DNA from: Eonycteris spelaea
Lineage: Eukaryota; Chordata; Mammalia; Chiroptera; Pteropodidae
Length of the DNA: 64,000 nt
Direction of reading: 5' to 3'
Assembly: GCA_003508835.1 (NCBI GenBank)
Contig: PUFA01000070.1
Coordinates: 2,728,001 to 2,792,000 of the forward strand
A program made the position numbers and the translations under genes. The notes under the pieces are model-generated. The model was not told the origin of the DNA. It worked only from the letters and a program-made list of their open reading frames with translations, and made no database searches. Position 1 is the stretch's first letter. Each line of letters starts with the position of its first letter. This document shows, piece by piece, positions 11,261-21,910 of the stretch.

Positions 11261-12998
11261 ATTTGAGAGGAGTGGACACAAGCCTCACCTCTCTATCAGA
11301 GGAGAGTCAACATCAGTTTGTAAGAAGCATATGTGTGATGGGAGATCTTACTGCAGCCACCTTGGAAAGCGCAACCTGCCATGAAGTGGATGATTTATTT
11401 GGAAACGAGAAGACTCAAAACCTGCTCAGTTTGCTTATTTGTATCCTCCAGTGCATTAGAACAAAAACTGCATATGCTTCATCTCCTTCACTCTGACATT
11501 ACCCTTGAATGCATGGTTTCAAAAATCTATGGTGTTTTGAGATGACGTGGCTACTCTTTTAAACAGATACAAAGAAGGTAAAAGACGTGCCTGAATTTAA
11601 GGTAAATCTATGTGCAGACACAAATTCGATTAATAACATGTTTTGACTACATCAACGAAAGCATCACTGTCGACACCAGTTTTGTAAAGAGCTCTTCTCT
11701 CCCATGTGTGGAGATACTTGGGCATATACTGGTGCTCGAGATGACCTCATCGGAGCAAGCATGACACAATTCCTTGTGTCAATCAGCACAGGGGACTTGA
11801 GAAAGGACAGATCTGGCTAATATGTTCCCACTTCTTCTGGTCCCTGAAGCTCCCTTTCTTAACTTTCTCCTACTAGGACCAGAATTTCTATTCACTGCAT
11901 TGCTTTCACTGCCACACCCTAAAATACCCAGCTAATGAAAAAGGAAAACCAAACCAAACCAAGAACTTATCATGTAATTAAAGCATCTAAGCACTGTTTT
12001 AAAATCATCATAATTTGAACAATGAAAGGGCCCATTGCAATGTACACATATGTGCATGTATGAATGTAAATGAATGATAGTTCCAAAACTTTGCAAGGAT
12101 CTGCCAAGGACTAAATATGTTTTTTTCTTTTACATTTAGAGGCTTTTAGATGAATGGCTTCCTCTGATTCACTGGGGTAAGAGAAAGGAAAGAAGGTAGG
12201 AAGGAGGGAAGAGAGAAAGAAAAAGGAGGAGGGAATAACAAGAGGACATAGGAAGGGGATACTGCCCTAGGTATTTTGACTTCGAACTCTCCCTGTGTAG
12301 ACATATTACTACTGTTCATTTCTGGCGTCTCTCTGAATAAAAGTCATGAATGTGATAAATGTCATGACATGAATGTGATTCTGCAGCATCATAAATGTCA
12401 ACAAAACTAACACATAATATGTTCATATAACTATTTCTCTGAAAGCTCTTTGAAATTCTTAAAAACTACAGTGACCTAAAGTAACTTTTTTTTGTAAGTA
12501 ACAAACACATAACTCTGGCTGCTTCTTAAAAACTGTGGAGAAATAAGCCCAATAAAACTATGACAGCTGAAAGCATCACTAAAATAAAAGCTACACTGGT
12601 AGTCTATTCTAGAACCACTTCTCTCTCTCTTCTCCTTTCCTCAAGAGGACATAACACTTCTGGCCTCTCTGTAGCCCAAAACTCATCTTTCAGCCATGAC
12701 TGCCAAACTTGCTTTGTTCTTTCTGAGTTCCTGTTATGGCAGATCCTACATGGTAAGTTCAGCAAGCATGACCATGGGGTCGAGGAGGCCAGCTCACCTC
12801 ATCTATACCTAAGTTCAGTAAACCCACAGGGCGAATCATGTAGGTTGAGAGATATTGATTTAAAATTCCCTAATAATGTAATACAAATCATTCCAAATTT
12901 CTAAGAAAGCCTGTACTCCCTTTCAGGGTTCGAAGGTTCAAGGAGGTATGTATACGATAAGAGAGTGTTAGGTTTCTTCTCAGAAATGTTTGGAAAGT
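11261..12998. other. Unique sequence, nothing firmly recognised
   Basis: Includes a small purine-rich patch at about 12178-12260. A 114-codon plus frame at 12560-12904 and a 77-codon frame at 11263-11496 have no recognisable domain and are treated as chance. Confidence 0.4.
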
Positions 12999-13048
12999 TA
13001 AATATATATATATATATAATATATATATATATAATATATATATATATT
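12999..13048. repeat. (AT)n microsatellite
   Basis: About 48 bp of alternating A/T, broken into three blocks by AA interruptions. Confidence 0.95.
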
Positions 13049-16000
13049 TCAGGCTGAAGATCAGGAATATGTATAAATTTAGTATAAAAAAGGAAGGAGT
13101 TTCCCCTCAGGGAAAGGTCATGGCTCAAAATCCCAGTGGTCAGCTGTAGTCAGACCAAGCACACACATTGGGAAATAGGGACATTAATCTGTCTGACTTG
13201 TGGGTGTGAGATGATTCTTTGGAGGCTGAGGGACAATGAGGTAACCAGGAATGAAGAGGAATGAAGGGGATTTGTGAACAGAGGAAAAATTGATAAAACG
13301 ATCAAGAATTATAGGTTCTGCTACTGAGAATAAACAAGGGGTTTCTGGTGAGGTGGATTCAGGCATACCAGAACCTGAAAGATCAGGTGACATATAGGGC
13401 CAGATAGGAAAGGTTGTACTTACTTTTGTTATAATGTAAGGATTCTTTTATAAGGTGCTAAATCTGATACTGGGGAGTCGATAGAATTCTCAACAAGACA
13501 TTCTTCCAATGCAGGCTGCATCTGTCTAGGAAGATTTGCTATCAGTACCAGCAAGTATCCCACCCCCCCAAATATAACCCAGGGTGGTCTCTGGGCACCC
13601 TCCCCCTTCTCCCTCCTGAGAGCTGGGGGCTTCTGATAGCTGGCAGGCCTCCCAGCTAAGAGTCATGAGTCCCTGCCACCCTGGCAAATTTACAAGTGAG
13701 CTGTGGCAAATTACAAATTTACAAGAGTGCTGCAGAGCCGGGAAAACACTGGCCTAGGGATGGCTGAAAGTTCTCCTGTTTCTTCACCAGAGAGAGCATG
13801 TCCTTTCTCTTTTAGAGTGTTCACTTATTTTTTGACTTGTTCAGACACTCGAAACAGCCCCTTCCCTCCACCCTGGTCAAAATGGGCCAGTTTTAACAAA
13901 AAAAAAAATTCATTTTTCAAAATAAAACTGTGGTACAAGTTCAGAAAGTGAACTTCTTTGACAGTTGTTCCTCATTAAAATTCTTACCTTAAGGATTCAA
14001 AGCATTGTCACAGCACAGTGCCCCCTCCTCAAAGAATTGCAAAGTCTCAAAATCCATTAAAGGCTCAGATGCCTGACATCATTTTACATAAAGACAAATG
14101 CCCTGTGTTTTCCACAAGCACTGAAAGTGAGAAGTTTGCCTGTGTAAGAAGGTGGAGATTAGGCTCTTCAATAAAGAAAGGGCTGTACATGCATTAGGGG
14201 AGGAGAGGGGACTTCAGTACAGCTTGTCTTTGAGAATCTGGCTTTTAAGTAGATTCAAACAATTACAAAAAATCATGAAGAGTTCAGAAATAAATACAAC
14301 TTTGTATATTTAAATCACAAGGGCTGTGACATTGTCCCAAAAGATAGGCAACTTAGGTGTCAAGGGAGCATTAGGTTTTGCAGGAAAATAAAAGTTGCAT
14401 ACCTACCAGCCTACAAGGGGAAGCATGATATTGACATCTCAGATGTTAGGTGGACTGCTGAAGGTTGTTTTGATTCTCAGTAACTGTGCCACTACATGTC
14501 CCTCTCACTTGTGTTGGGTTCTACTGCACTGATTACTGAAAGAGTGATGACAGCATTCCTGGGACAGCACTAACAAGAGAGGCTTCTGCATGAACACTCT
14601 AGAGCATGTAAGATTGCCAGGCCTCCTAAGTGATAAGAGAAAGAAGGGGAGAGTAGGGAGATGGGAAACCAGGATGGTGCCAAAAACAGCCTGGCTCATC
14701 TCAGTGTGCTCCCCATAGGATGCAACCTCAATGGCATCAGTTAGGCTTTGGCGACCAACTAATCCCAAAGAATGCCTGAGGAATCATAAGAGGAGAACTC
14801 ATGTTTGCCAAAGTATCAACAAATCCATCCTGTGACCAGGTTTCAGAAAGTTTCAGTGTGTAATCCAAGAGGAGACTCTGTTTAACTCTTGATAATTCAG
14901 AATTTTTCTGGTAGTGTGTTTCACCAGAATCTTGTTAGATAGCTTTTTTCTCCCTTTTACTAGCTCTTATGGATACTTTTTGGTGAAAATTATTCAATTT
15001 GCATAGCTTCAGGATTACCAAAAGCAGCAGCCCCTATAAAAGCCATTGTGTCTACTGCAAGAGTGTGTTTGTCAGTCACTTCTTCTCTCCTCTGCCTGAT
15101 AAAAAATCTCACATAGTTCATCATGTAGTTGTGGTAGAAGAGGCTTGAGAGACATCAGTAATCAATTTGCCCTATACTGGACTCCAAGGTGTGAAGTGTA
15201 TTTATTTGTGCAATGCACCTTGTTTATCTTCAAAGTTTTGTGTGGAAACGGGTGATTTGATTTTGGTTTTGACTAGTATACCACTTATTCCTTTTGTCTC
15301 CAAACGTTTCCACAAATAAGCTGAAAGTACGATTTAGTATAAAAAACCTACCACATATTTAATTAGGGCTAGAAAGAGGATCAGTTCTCAAAATCTTGGA
15401 ATGACTTAAATGTCCTTTCAGCTAATAAGGTGAAAGGGGAACAAGTCAAACCTTTAAACTCAAGATTTTATATTCACTCCAGACTCCACGAAGTCCCAGA
15501 ACCTCACCTTTCCCATTTATGTAGACATTTTAATTTACATTTTATCTTAAGTTGATTGTGGCACTTCCAGAAAGTACCACAAATGATCATATCTCCCAAC
15601 CAGAGATTCCTATGTAGAAAGATGTATACTTGAGAAACAGGTAAAATCTCTTGGAGCTAGATAGGATATCAATTGGCTAGACATACAGCAGCTCAAAAGT
15701 ACAAGTTGGTCCTTCTATAATATGGTGGTGACTTGAGAAGTAAGCCCTCTTCCTTGGTTCAAATTCTCATTTGGATGGTGGATGTCATGAGCTAGAGCTC
15801 TTTGCTAAACACGCCCATTAATAACTTGAAGGACATCTGCTTCGGAGACAGCCTATCAATGACATGGAACTTGAAGATGGGTAGATCCTGCTACTGTGGG
15901 GGGTAAAAAGTCCTTTAAACTCTCATATGCAGCCTCAGGTTGGAGAGCATTCATTCAAGAGGGATACCTGTTTTCTCCCATAAGAGTACAAAATGAAAAA

Positions 16001-16480
16001 TTTCTCCCTGTATTAGCATGGCTTTGTGGGGGTGGGGAAGGTAACCTTTTATAGTAATTGGTGAATCTAATTATAGCGGTTGACCAATTTTCTTTTTAGA
16101 GTCTTCATTTGCAAAGGCTGTAAGAGTTTATTTTCTTGCTTAGAGACTACTCTGCTAAGCAATAAATCTGGGTTTGTAAAGCAGTATTTAAAAATTACAT
16201 CAGGTTCAAGATCTTCCATCTTTAAAGATCATTCTCCTGAGATCAATGTCCTCAACCTCTCCTCCAATAACATGCTGTTGCTTTACATGTCTCATTCACA
16301 TCACCTGAAGGCAACTGGTGATGTACAGGTGACAAGATCACCTCAGATGTAGCTCCCATTTTTGTCGGTTGACTTTTTATAGTCCTTATTTCCCAGTTAA
16401 CTTGAATGTACTTTTTAGCTTTTAATTGGAACAACCACTTTACGTCTGCTAATACTATCAATCGCTCTAACAAAAAATCA
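13049..16480. other. Long unique stretch, no gene seen
   Basis: About 3.4 kb with no recognisable repeat or exon. It holds one 10-bp perfect inverted repeat, TGTGGAAACG at 15241-15250 with its complement at 15305-15314. Short frames on both strands lack domain similarity. Low repeat content could reflect functional constraint, but that is inference. Confidence 0.4.
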
Positions 16481-16765
16481 ACAAATATTTATTGAGAACC
16501 TAATAACAGCAAACAGTTAAAACATTTGCTATATTCCAGGCACTGTGCTAAGAAATTCATACATATTTTTTTCATTCAATCCTTGTTACAGCTCTGTGAT
16601 ATAGTTTTATTATCCATTTACAAGTGAAGAAACTGAAAAATTCTTGAGATTTAGTGCCTTGCTTTAGCAGCTGGCTAGAAAGTATCAAAGAGAGGACTTG
16701 AACCCAGGTAGTTTGGCTTTAGAACCTCGATATTCAATCTGTATCTTGCACCTCCATACAGATAA
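16481..16765 (-). repeat. MIR SINE (antisense)
   Basis: Ordered antisense MIR text: 'CAACAAATATTTATTGAGAA', 'CCAGGCACTGTGCTAAGAAA', 'ATCCATTTACAAGTGAAGAA', 'GGACTTGAACCCAGGTAGTT'. The full order of the element is retained. The first part may include an adjoining L2 end. Confidence 0.85.
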
Positions 16766-17269
16766 ACATTAAAGGTATGGAAGAAAATAAGGCATGATCA
16801 TCTCTGTTCTTTTCATTCTCTCTTCCCTGCCCACTTACATCGAGGTCAGATCTCTAAGGGTATCTTGCCCTCTCTTCTACCTTTCCTGGTGCTGGTCTCC
16901 CATGCTGAGTGCCACCTCTACCCCAATCTGACTATGTTCTTCAAGCACGGTTTAATTTCTCCTCCCAGCTGCCACCTTCCAGGCTTCCACACACACTCTA
17001 GCTCACCTCTATCCCTTCTTTATTTGATCTGTGATAACTAATCAAACACTACCAGTGACATTGTTAGCTCGTTGAAGGTAGGGTTTCCTAAGTGTTCCTT
17101 CCTTTATATTCTCTAGATTAGGTAGAGTAACCAAGTCAATAATACAAGGCACCCTCAACTCGATGTCTAACATCCAGAAGTTCTCTTTCTGCTTGGTTGT
17201 CCCATTATTATTCTTCTCTTCCTCTTCCTCACTTGTTTCCTCCTCTCTCAACATTATAAAAGTAATATA
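16766..17269. other. Unique sequence, nothing firmly recognised
   Basis: C/T-rich patches at 16800-17010 and 17180-17240 resemble degraded L2 but are not certain. Confidence 0.35.
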
Positions 17270-17560
17270 TACTCATTTTATGTCTTCATTGTGTCTGATG
17301 AGAGGTCAGCCATCATTTATATCATTTCAGAAGTTTGACTATGATATGCTGAAATGTGGTTTTCTTTGTATTTATTTTGTTTGGGGTTTGCAGAACTTCT
17401 TGGACATGTGGGTCATTTTTGTCTGTTTGTTTTATGGCTTTCTGAAACCAAATGTGGGAAATTTGGGGCTATTATTTCTTCGAATAATTTTTCCTGCCCC
17501 ATTCTTTCTCTTCTCTTTATGAGAGATGGGGAGTTTTTTTTCTTCATTGTATTAATAGGA
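17270..17560 (-). mobile_element. L1 LINE fragment (antisense)
   Basis: Text such as 'TTCTTTGTATTTATTTTGTT', 'GGGGTTTGCAGAACTTCTTG', 'GGGCTATTATTTCTTCGAAT' and 'CTGCCCCATTCTTTCTCTTC' matches a common antisense L1 segment. The overlapping plus frames of 119 and 71 codons are artefacts of this antisense LINE. Confidence 0.75.
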
Positions 17561-17667
17561 GCAAACTAACCCATAACAGAAGTGAAAATATCAGTGACGA
17601 GAATACAAATCTATGTAAGAAGCAACTATTTCACAATACCTCTAGCCTCTGGTTGACAGAGGGAGCA

Positions 17668-18012
17668 TTGGTCTGAATGTCGTGCTTCTCTAAAATTCAT
17701 ATGTTGAAATCTAATGCCCAGTGTGATGGTACTAAACACCTTTGGGAGGTGATTAGGTTATGAAGGTGCAGCCCTCATAAATTGGATTAGTGCCCCTAAA
17801 AAAGAGGCCCAAGAGAGGGCCCCTTTCACTATGTGAGGTTATGGTGAAAAAACAGGCATCTATGAACCAGAAAGCAGATCCTCCCCAGTTACCTACTCTC
17901 CTGATGCCTTGATTTTAGACTTCCAGCCTCTAGAACTCCGAAAAATAAACGTTTGTTGCTTATAAGCTGGCCGGTCTATTGTATTTTGTTACAGCAACCC
18001 CAAAAGACAAAG
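17668..18012 (+). repeat. MLT1 solo LTR (ERVL-MaLR)
   Basis: The order 'AAATTCATATGTTGAAATCT', 'CCTTTGGGAGGTGATTAGGT', 'GCAGCCCTCATAAATTGGAT', 'ACTTCCAGCCTCTAGAACTC', 'AATAAACGTTTGTTGCTTAT' and 'TATTGTATTTTGTTACAGCA' follows an MLT1-type LTR from near its 5' end to its 3' end. The AATAAA at about 17943 is the LTR polyadenylation signal. No internal sequence remains, so this is a solo LTR. Confidence 0.88.
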
Positions 18013-18089
18013 ATAGAGGATCATTGTTTTAAAGTTATATGGTCTTGTAGATTTTTCTCCTTTAGGTCACTTTTTTTTTTTTAGAACAA

Positions 18090-18420
18090 CTCATTTCTTA
18101 ATTCATTCATGCATTTAATGAACATTTATTGAGCCCCAGCTATTTGGCTTGCACCAGGTAACTACTAGAGAAAAATGAAATGAACAAGAAACCGTCTTTT
18201 GTCCTCATGAAACTCAATCTGGTAGGGGGACCATCAGGTAAAGCATGACTAGTAGGGGAAGAAAGAAAAGACATAACAAACTTAGAGTCCTGCATGTACA
18301 AAGGTTCAGAGATAAGCTGGCATGATATATTTAGAGATGAGTGAGGGGTTTAGTATAGAGCTTGTAGGCCTAAGAACTAAGATAAAATTGTACTACAGAG
18401 CAAGACTAGGTATTAAACTC
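18090..18420 (-). repeat. L2 LINE fragment (antisense)
   Basis: 'GAACATTTATTGAGCCCCAG', 'GAACAAGAAACCGTCTTTTG', 'TCCTCATGAAACTCAATCTG' and the following text are antisense to the L2 3' end and the region just upstream. Divergence is high. Confidence 0.65.
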
Positions 18421-18639
18421 TTGATTATCAAGCTTTATAATTTTGTGCAACCTATAGGCAATAAACTGTAGGTAATCTACACTTTTGCAGTGTTCTTCAT
18501 ATTTTAAAGTTGTTGGGCTATCATGATCAGATTTTCTTTGTAAGAAAAATTGATGATAGTTTAGAGGACTAACTTAAATGGAGAGAAACCCATGAAAGGG
18601 AGAACATTTCCACCATCAGAGAACATTGTACAATGCTGG

Positions 18640-19150
18640 TTTAGAGAGTTTTAAAACTCTCAAATGAGTAATTAGGAAAAAGTAAATTAAAATGATATGC
18701 CATTTCATATCCATGAGGTGGGGTGGGGAATGGAAAAGTCTGATAATACCAAGTGTTGTCGAGGATGTGGGAAGTGTGAGTCTGAGGCACTGTTAATAAG
18801 AGATCAGGCTGTTGTAACCACTTTGAAGAACAATTCGGCACTATCTAGCAAAGATAAATACATGTGACCCTACAACCAAGCAACTTAATTTCTAGAAACA
18901 AAAGTAAAAGGAACACTTTCATGAGCAAACTGGGAGACCACCACTACTAGGACATCACTATAACACTATTTCTAATAGTAAAAAGGTCCTCTAAATGTCC
19001 ATATGGGAAGATGAAAAAATAAATTCTGAAACATTCATTTAATGGAATACTATACAGCAGTGAAAAAAGAGATCTACATGTCTCAAAATAAATATATCTC
19101 AATTCATTGTTGAATGGAAAATTTTGTCTATATTATGAACAATATACAGG
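18640..19150 (+). mobile_element. Old L1 LINE 3' fragment
   Basis: 'GAGGATGTGGGAAGTGTGAG', 'AAGAACAATTCGGCACTATC', 'TTAATGGAATACTATACAGC' and 'AGTGAAAAAAGAGATCTACA' run in the order of the L1 ORF2 C-terminal and 3' region. Frames are broken, so this is an old, inactive L1M-type copy. Confidence 0.8.
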
Positions 19151-20280
19151 AGGGTATATTATTATGTTCATTAATGCCCTGCCATAGAGTTACTCTGTAT
19201 TTGAGATTAAGTATGCCTCCATATTGTCATCAATTTTATCTAAAAAGCTAATCTGGTTATGTTAACCTTTGCCCTTCCTTTAAATAGGATAAAAGTTTTC
19301 TAACTGAAAAAAAAATGTAAGTTGCCATTTTTTCGAATTGAACAATCTGCATCCAGTTTAGCCTTGTGTTCACAGCTTAGCACTTCCACGTAGAGTTGAA
19401 GGTGGGTCAGAAAAGCCATAAAGATAATTCAAAGTTAGAGCATGTTATATATTAAGGGAGGTTCGTTAGCCTGGAAAACAATATAAACTTGAGGTGTTTA
19501 ATGATGGTTTCGGGGCTCTGTGTTCTCACTTTGATGTGCAGGATCTGTCTGGTTTAGCTTTAAAGACCTAAATCTCACCTTTCTTTCAAAGGATCTGAAA
19601 TTATATTGGGATTCCCTCTCCACTCTCTTTTTCTTTTCCCCTTCCTTTATTTTCTTCTTTTGGAAAGCTTTATGTAACATTTCAAATGTATCTGATCAAG
19701 TATTTGGAAAGCTTCATTCAAAAAGCTGGTTCAGTTGAATTCAACATGATCAAATGCATAGTTACTATTTTTTTGTCTGCACTAGGATCTAGAGCCAACC
19801 AACTGGGAGCCCACATCCCGACCATAAAAAATATCACAGTCTGGAATCTGGAAACTGTCCTGGAGAGCAACGTAAAAGCACTTACGGTTATGGGGACATC
19901 TATCTTATCAGGACAAAGATAGCTAGTTAATTCTGAACTGATTTTTACCCTGGCCTTTCAGATTTTAAGGTTGCATGTAGACTCAGCAACTCTCAGCATC
20001 AGGAGATAACAAAAAGTCACAAACAAATCTGGACAACATCTTAAGAGGCATACCTGTAGTGGAAGTTACTATCTCCTAATTTCTCACGTAGATCACAGTG
20101 ATTGTTTTTTTACAGACTTCCACGAACCACCCTTTGGAACATCTCTTTCTGGAAAATAAAGAAAATCAGTTTTTAAAAAAAAAAACTCATAGTCTAGCTG
20201 AATATGGATAATCTGCTCAACATACCCCGGCAAGATCAATGCCGAAATAGACTATTTATGCTTCTTTAGCTATTGTATGC
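19151..20280. other. Unique sequence upstream of the first CpG island
   Basis: No repeat was recognised. A 78-codon plus frame at 19686-19922 includes a pyrimidine-rich tract ending in AG at 19785, which looks like a splice acceptor, and a GT at 19872. This gives a hypothetical 86-nt exon with no independent support. Confidence 0.35.
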
Positions 20281-20291
20281 AAAATAGGCTT

Positions 20292-20298
20292 TATAAAA
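20292..20298 (+). promoter_or_regulatory. TATA-like box (TATAAAA)
   Basis: TATAAAA lies 37 bp upstream of the ATG at 20335. A start site about 30 bp downstream would leave only a short leader. TATA-like words are common in AT-rich DNA, so the evidence is positional only. Confidence 0.25.
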
Positions 20299-20334
20299 TA
20301 GTGGAGAGTAATCGTTGTAAAGGAATCACTCATT

Positions 20335-20964
20335 ATGGCGACCACCCAGGTGGTGTCAGAGTTGGAAGTAGCCCTCCTTTCCCAAGCCCCACCATCAGAG
20401 CAGCTCAGAACGGATTGGCTTTTCAGGAATGCTGAGAGAAAAGGAAAAGCCGGCCAAATCTTCCAGGCAGAAGTAGTTCCGATTCGAGGATTAGAGCCTG
20501 TCAATGAGGGATGTCCAAAAGGGAGGGAGGCGAGAAGGAAGGAAATGTGGCTTAAGCGCCAAGAGAGAGTCATTTTCTCTAGGAGAGGGCACCTAGGTTC
20601 CGCGTTCACCGCGAAGGTTTCACTCGCGGTGAAAACGAGGCCCCTCTGGTGGGCCCGCGCTTGCGAGGCCGCTGGGACCTTGGCCGGGAGAGCAGGCGCG
20701 TGGCTCGGCCTGGGCGCCCGGGACTCCAGCCTAGGTGGGCCCGCGGTCGGCTCCTGGATCCGCCGCGGCGCCTGGACGCCACGGATCTCGGTTCCTGGAG
20801 CCCGCCCGCCCGACCACGCGGGACACCGCGGGGCTCACACGCTCCCTGGCCCGAGCCTCCCGCTCTGGGGCGCGCTCGGGGACCGCCGCCCCCTGCCTCC
20901 CGGTCTACGTCGGGGCCAGGCGGGACTCCGGGAGGTGGGCCTTCAGCAGCCAGGCCGCCTTTGA
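20335..20964 (+). CDS. 209-codon ORF entering the CpG island, doubtful
   Basis: This is the longest frame in the window that begins with a true ATG. The first third is ordinary in composition (begins MATTQVVSELEV); the rest, in the CpG-rich part, is rich in G, A, R and P, as expected of chance translation of GC-rich DNA. No domain, signal peptide or transmembrane segment is visible. A 117-codon frame overlaps on the other strand, and two further plus frames overlap it. It could be a first exon reading into an intron, a small novel protein, or, most likely, a non-coding open frame. Confidence 0.2.
   Translation: MATTQVVSELEVALLSQAPPSEQLRTDWLFRNAERKGKAGQIFQAEVVPIRGLEPVNEGCPKGREARRKEMWLKRQERVIFSRRGHLGSAFTAKVSLAVKTRPLWWARACEAAGTLAGRAGAWLGLGARDSSLGGPAVGSWIRRGAWTPRISVPGARPPDHAGHRGAHTLPGPSLPLWGALGDRRPLPPGLRRGQAGLREVGLQQPGRL
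20605..20633. repeat. Perfect 10-bp inverted repeat in CpG island 1
   Basis: TTCACCGCGA at 20605-20614 is mirrored by TCGCGGTGAA at 20624-20633, with a 9-nt spacer. Each arm contains CpGs. It could form a hairpin or bind a dimeric factor; no specific factor is claimed. Confidence 0.8.
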
Positions 20965-21528
20965 AGTCTGAGCGTGCCCACTGGAAGGGAGATGGATGAC
21001 CCTGGAGGGACAGGGACCAGGAGGGCCCTGCCTAGTTTCCACGATCGGCGGACGCGAGGGGCCTGCGTAGGGTGCCCAGTGTAGAATGCAGAATTAGTGT
21101 GCACATGTTAAAGGGGGAGGAATGCTGTGCGTGGGAGAGGACACGGGCCTGGGGTGTGTGAGGAGACTGGGGTGAATGTGTGCGAGAGGGGTTTTGGAGA
21201 GTGCGCACGCTGCAATTAGCTCTGTGGAAAATGAGTGCGCGTGGGGCGCGGGAGAACTGGCGTTGCGCGCACATTCGCAGTGAGGCGCTAAGGCCCCGAG
21301 CCCCGAGTGTGGAGGAGTCCGGGCCGGGGCCGAGTGGACGCCTGCCTGGGGAACCGAGGCCGAAACCCAGGGAGGCAGCTGAGGAGCGGTGAGCACCACG
21401 CCACTAGGCACCTTGGTTGAGTGAGTCCCTGGCCCCGAGGCCTCCGGCGAGTCCGTGGAGGAAGATTCCCGGCCGGAATGGGGTTCTGGTTAACCTAGGA
21501 GTGCAACTAGAGCTATTAACTTGTCACT

Positions 21529-21616
21529 GACATCCGCTCGTTCTTAAAAGAAAAAAAACTCCGTGCATCAAGGGACATCCGCTCGTTCTTAAAAGAAAAA
21601 ACTCCGAGCAGCAAGG
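21529..21616. repeat. 45/43-bp tandem duplication in CpG island 1
   Basis: The unit begins GACATCCGCTCGTTCTTAAA. Copy 1 (21529-21573) and copy 2 (21574-21616) differ mainly by A-run length and a few substitutions at the 3' end. Confidence 0.9.
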
Positions 21617-21689
21617 GACCCCCAAGAAGAGCGCGTTTGGACAGCAGCCGTTGCCCTCTGGGCTCTCACGGGTTAAATTCGCGAAGCCT

Positions 21690-21760
21690 CCGCTCCGCCC
21701 CGCCCCCTGGCCCCGCCCCTCCAGACTGCGCGGCGTCGGCCCGCGAGCCAATGGGAAGCT
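21690..21760. promoter_or_regulatory. GC-box cluster and CCAAT box
   Basis: Three SP1/KLF-type boxes (CCGCCCC, CGCCCCC, CCCCGCCCC) fall within 21694-21719, and CCAAT is at 21748-21752 within AGCCAATGGG. A TTCGCGAA palindrome lies just upstream at 21678-21685. This is the arrangement expected in a TATA-less core promoter region, with transcription starting nearby in either direction. Confidence 0.65.
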
Positions 21761-21910
21761 CGCAACCTCCAGCCTCGGCTGCAAATCACCGCAGGAAGTG
21801 TTAGGCGCGCCGCAGCCCCAGACAAGATCGATTACCTTTCTCCGCTCCGCGTACCGGCTGGGGACCACGAGAGGATCCCCGCCCGGTTCTTCTTGCTCTG
21901 CCCTCCGGCC

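Larger units (their letters stand above)
20590..21910. promoter_or_regulatory. CpG island 1
   Basis: About 1.3 kb of GC-rich, CpG-dense DNA in otherwise CpG-poor surroundings. For example, 20641-20700 has 7 CpG in 60 bp. It contains clustered GC boxes, a CCAAT box, a perfect inverted repeat and a short tandem duplication. Islands of this kind normally mark promoters of widely expressed or developmental genes. The direction of transcription cannot be fixed from the sequence, and no flanking exon was recognised. Confidence 0.85.

Noticed and set aside
17163..17569. 119-codon hydrophobic plus frame resembling a membrane protein
   Set aside because: Most of it coincides with a recognisable antisense L1 segment, whose T-rich strand encodes F and L by chance.
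20649..20999. Additional 116- and 78-codon plus frames in CpG island 1
   Set aside because: Composition-driven frames overlapping a longer one; no domain similarity.
21032..21411. 105- and 80-codon minus frames in CpG island 1
   Set aside because: Low-complexity, proline/serine/histidine-rich translation of GC-rich DNA, no conserved motif.
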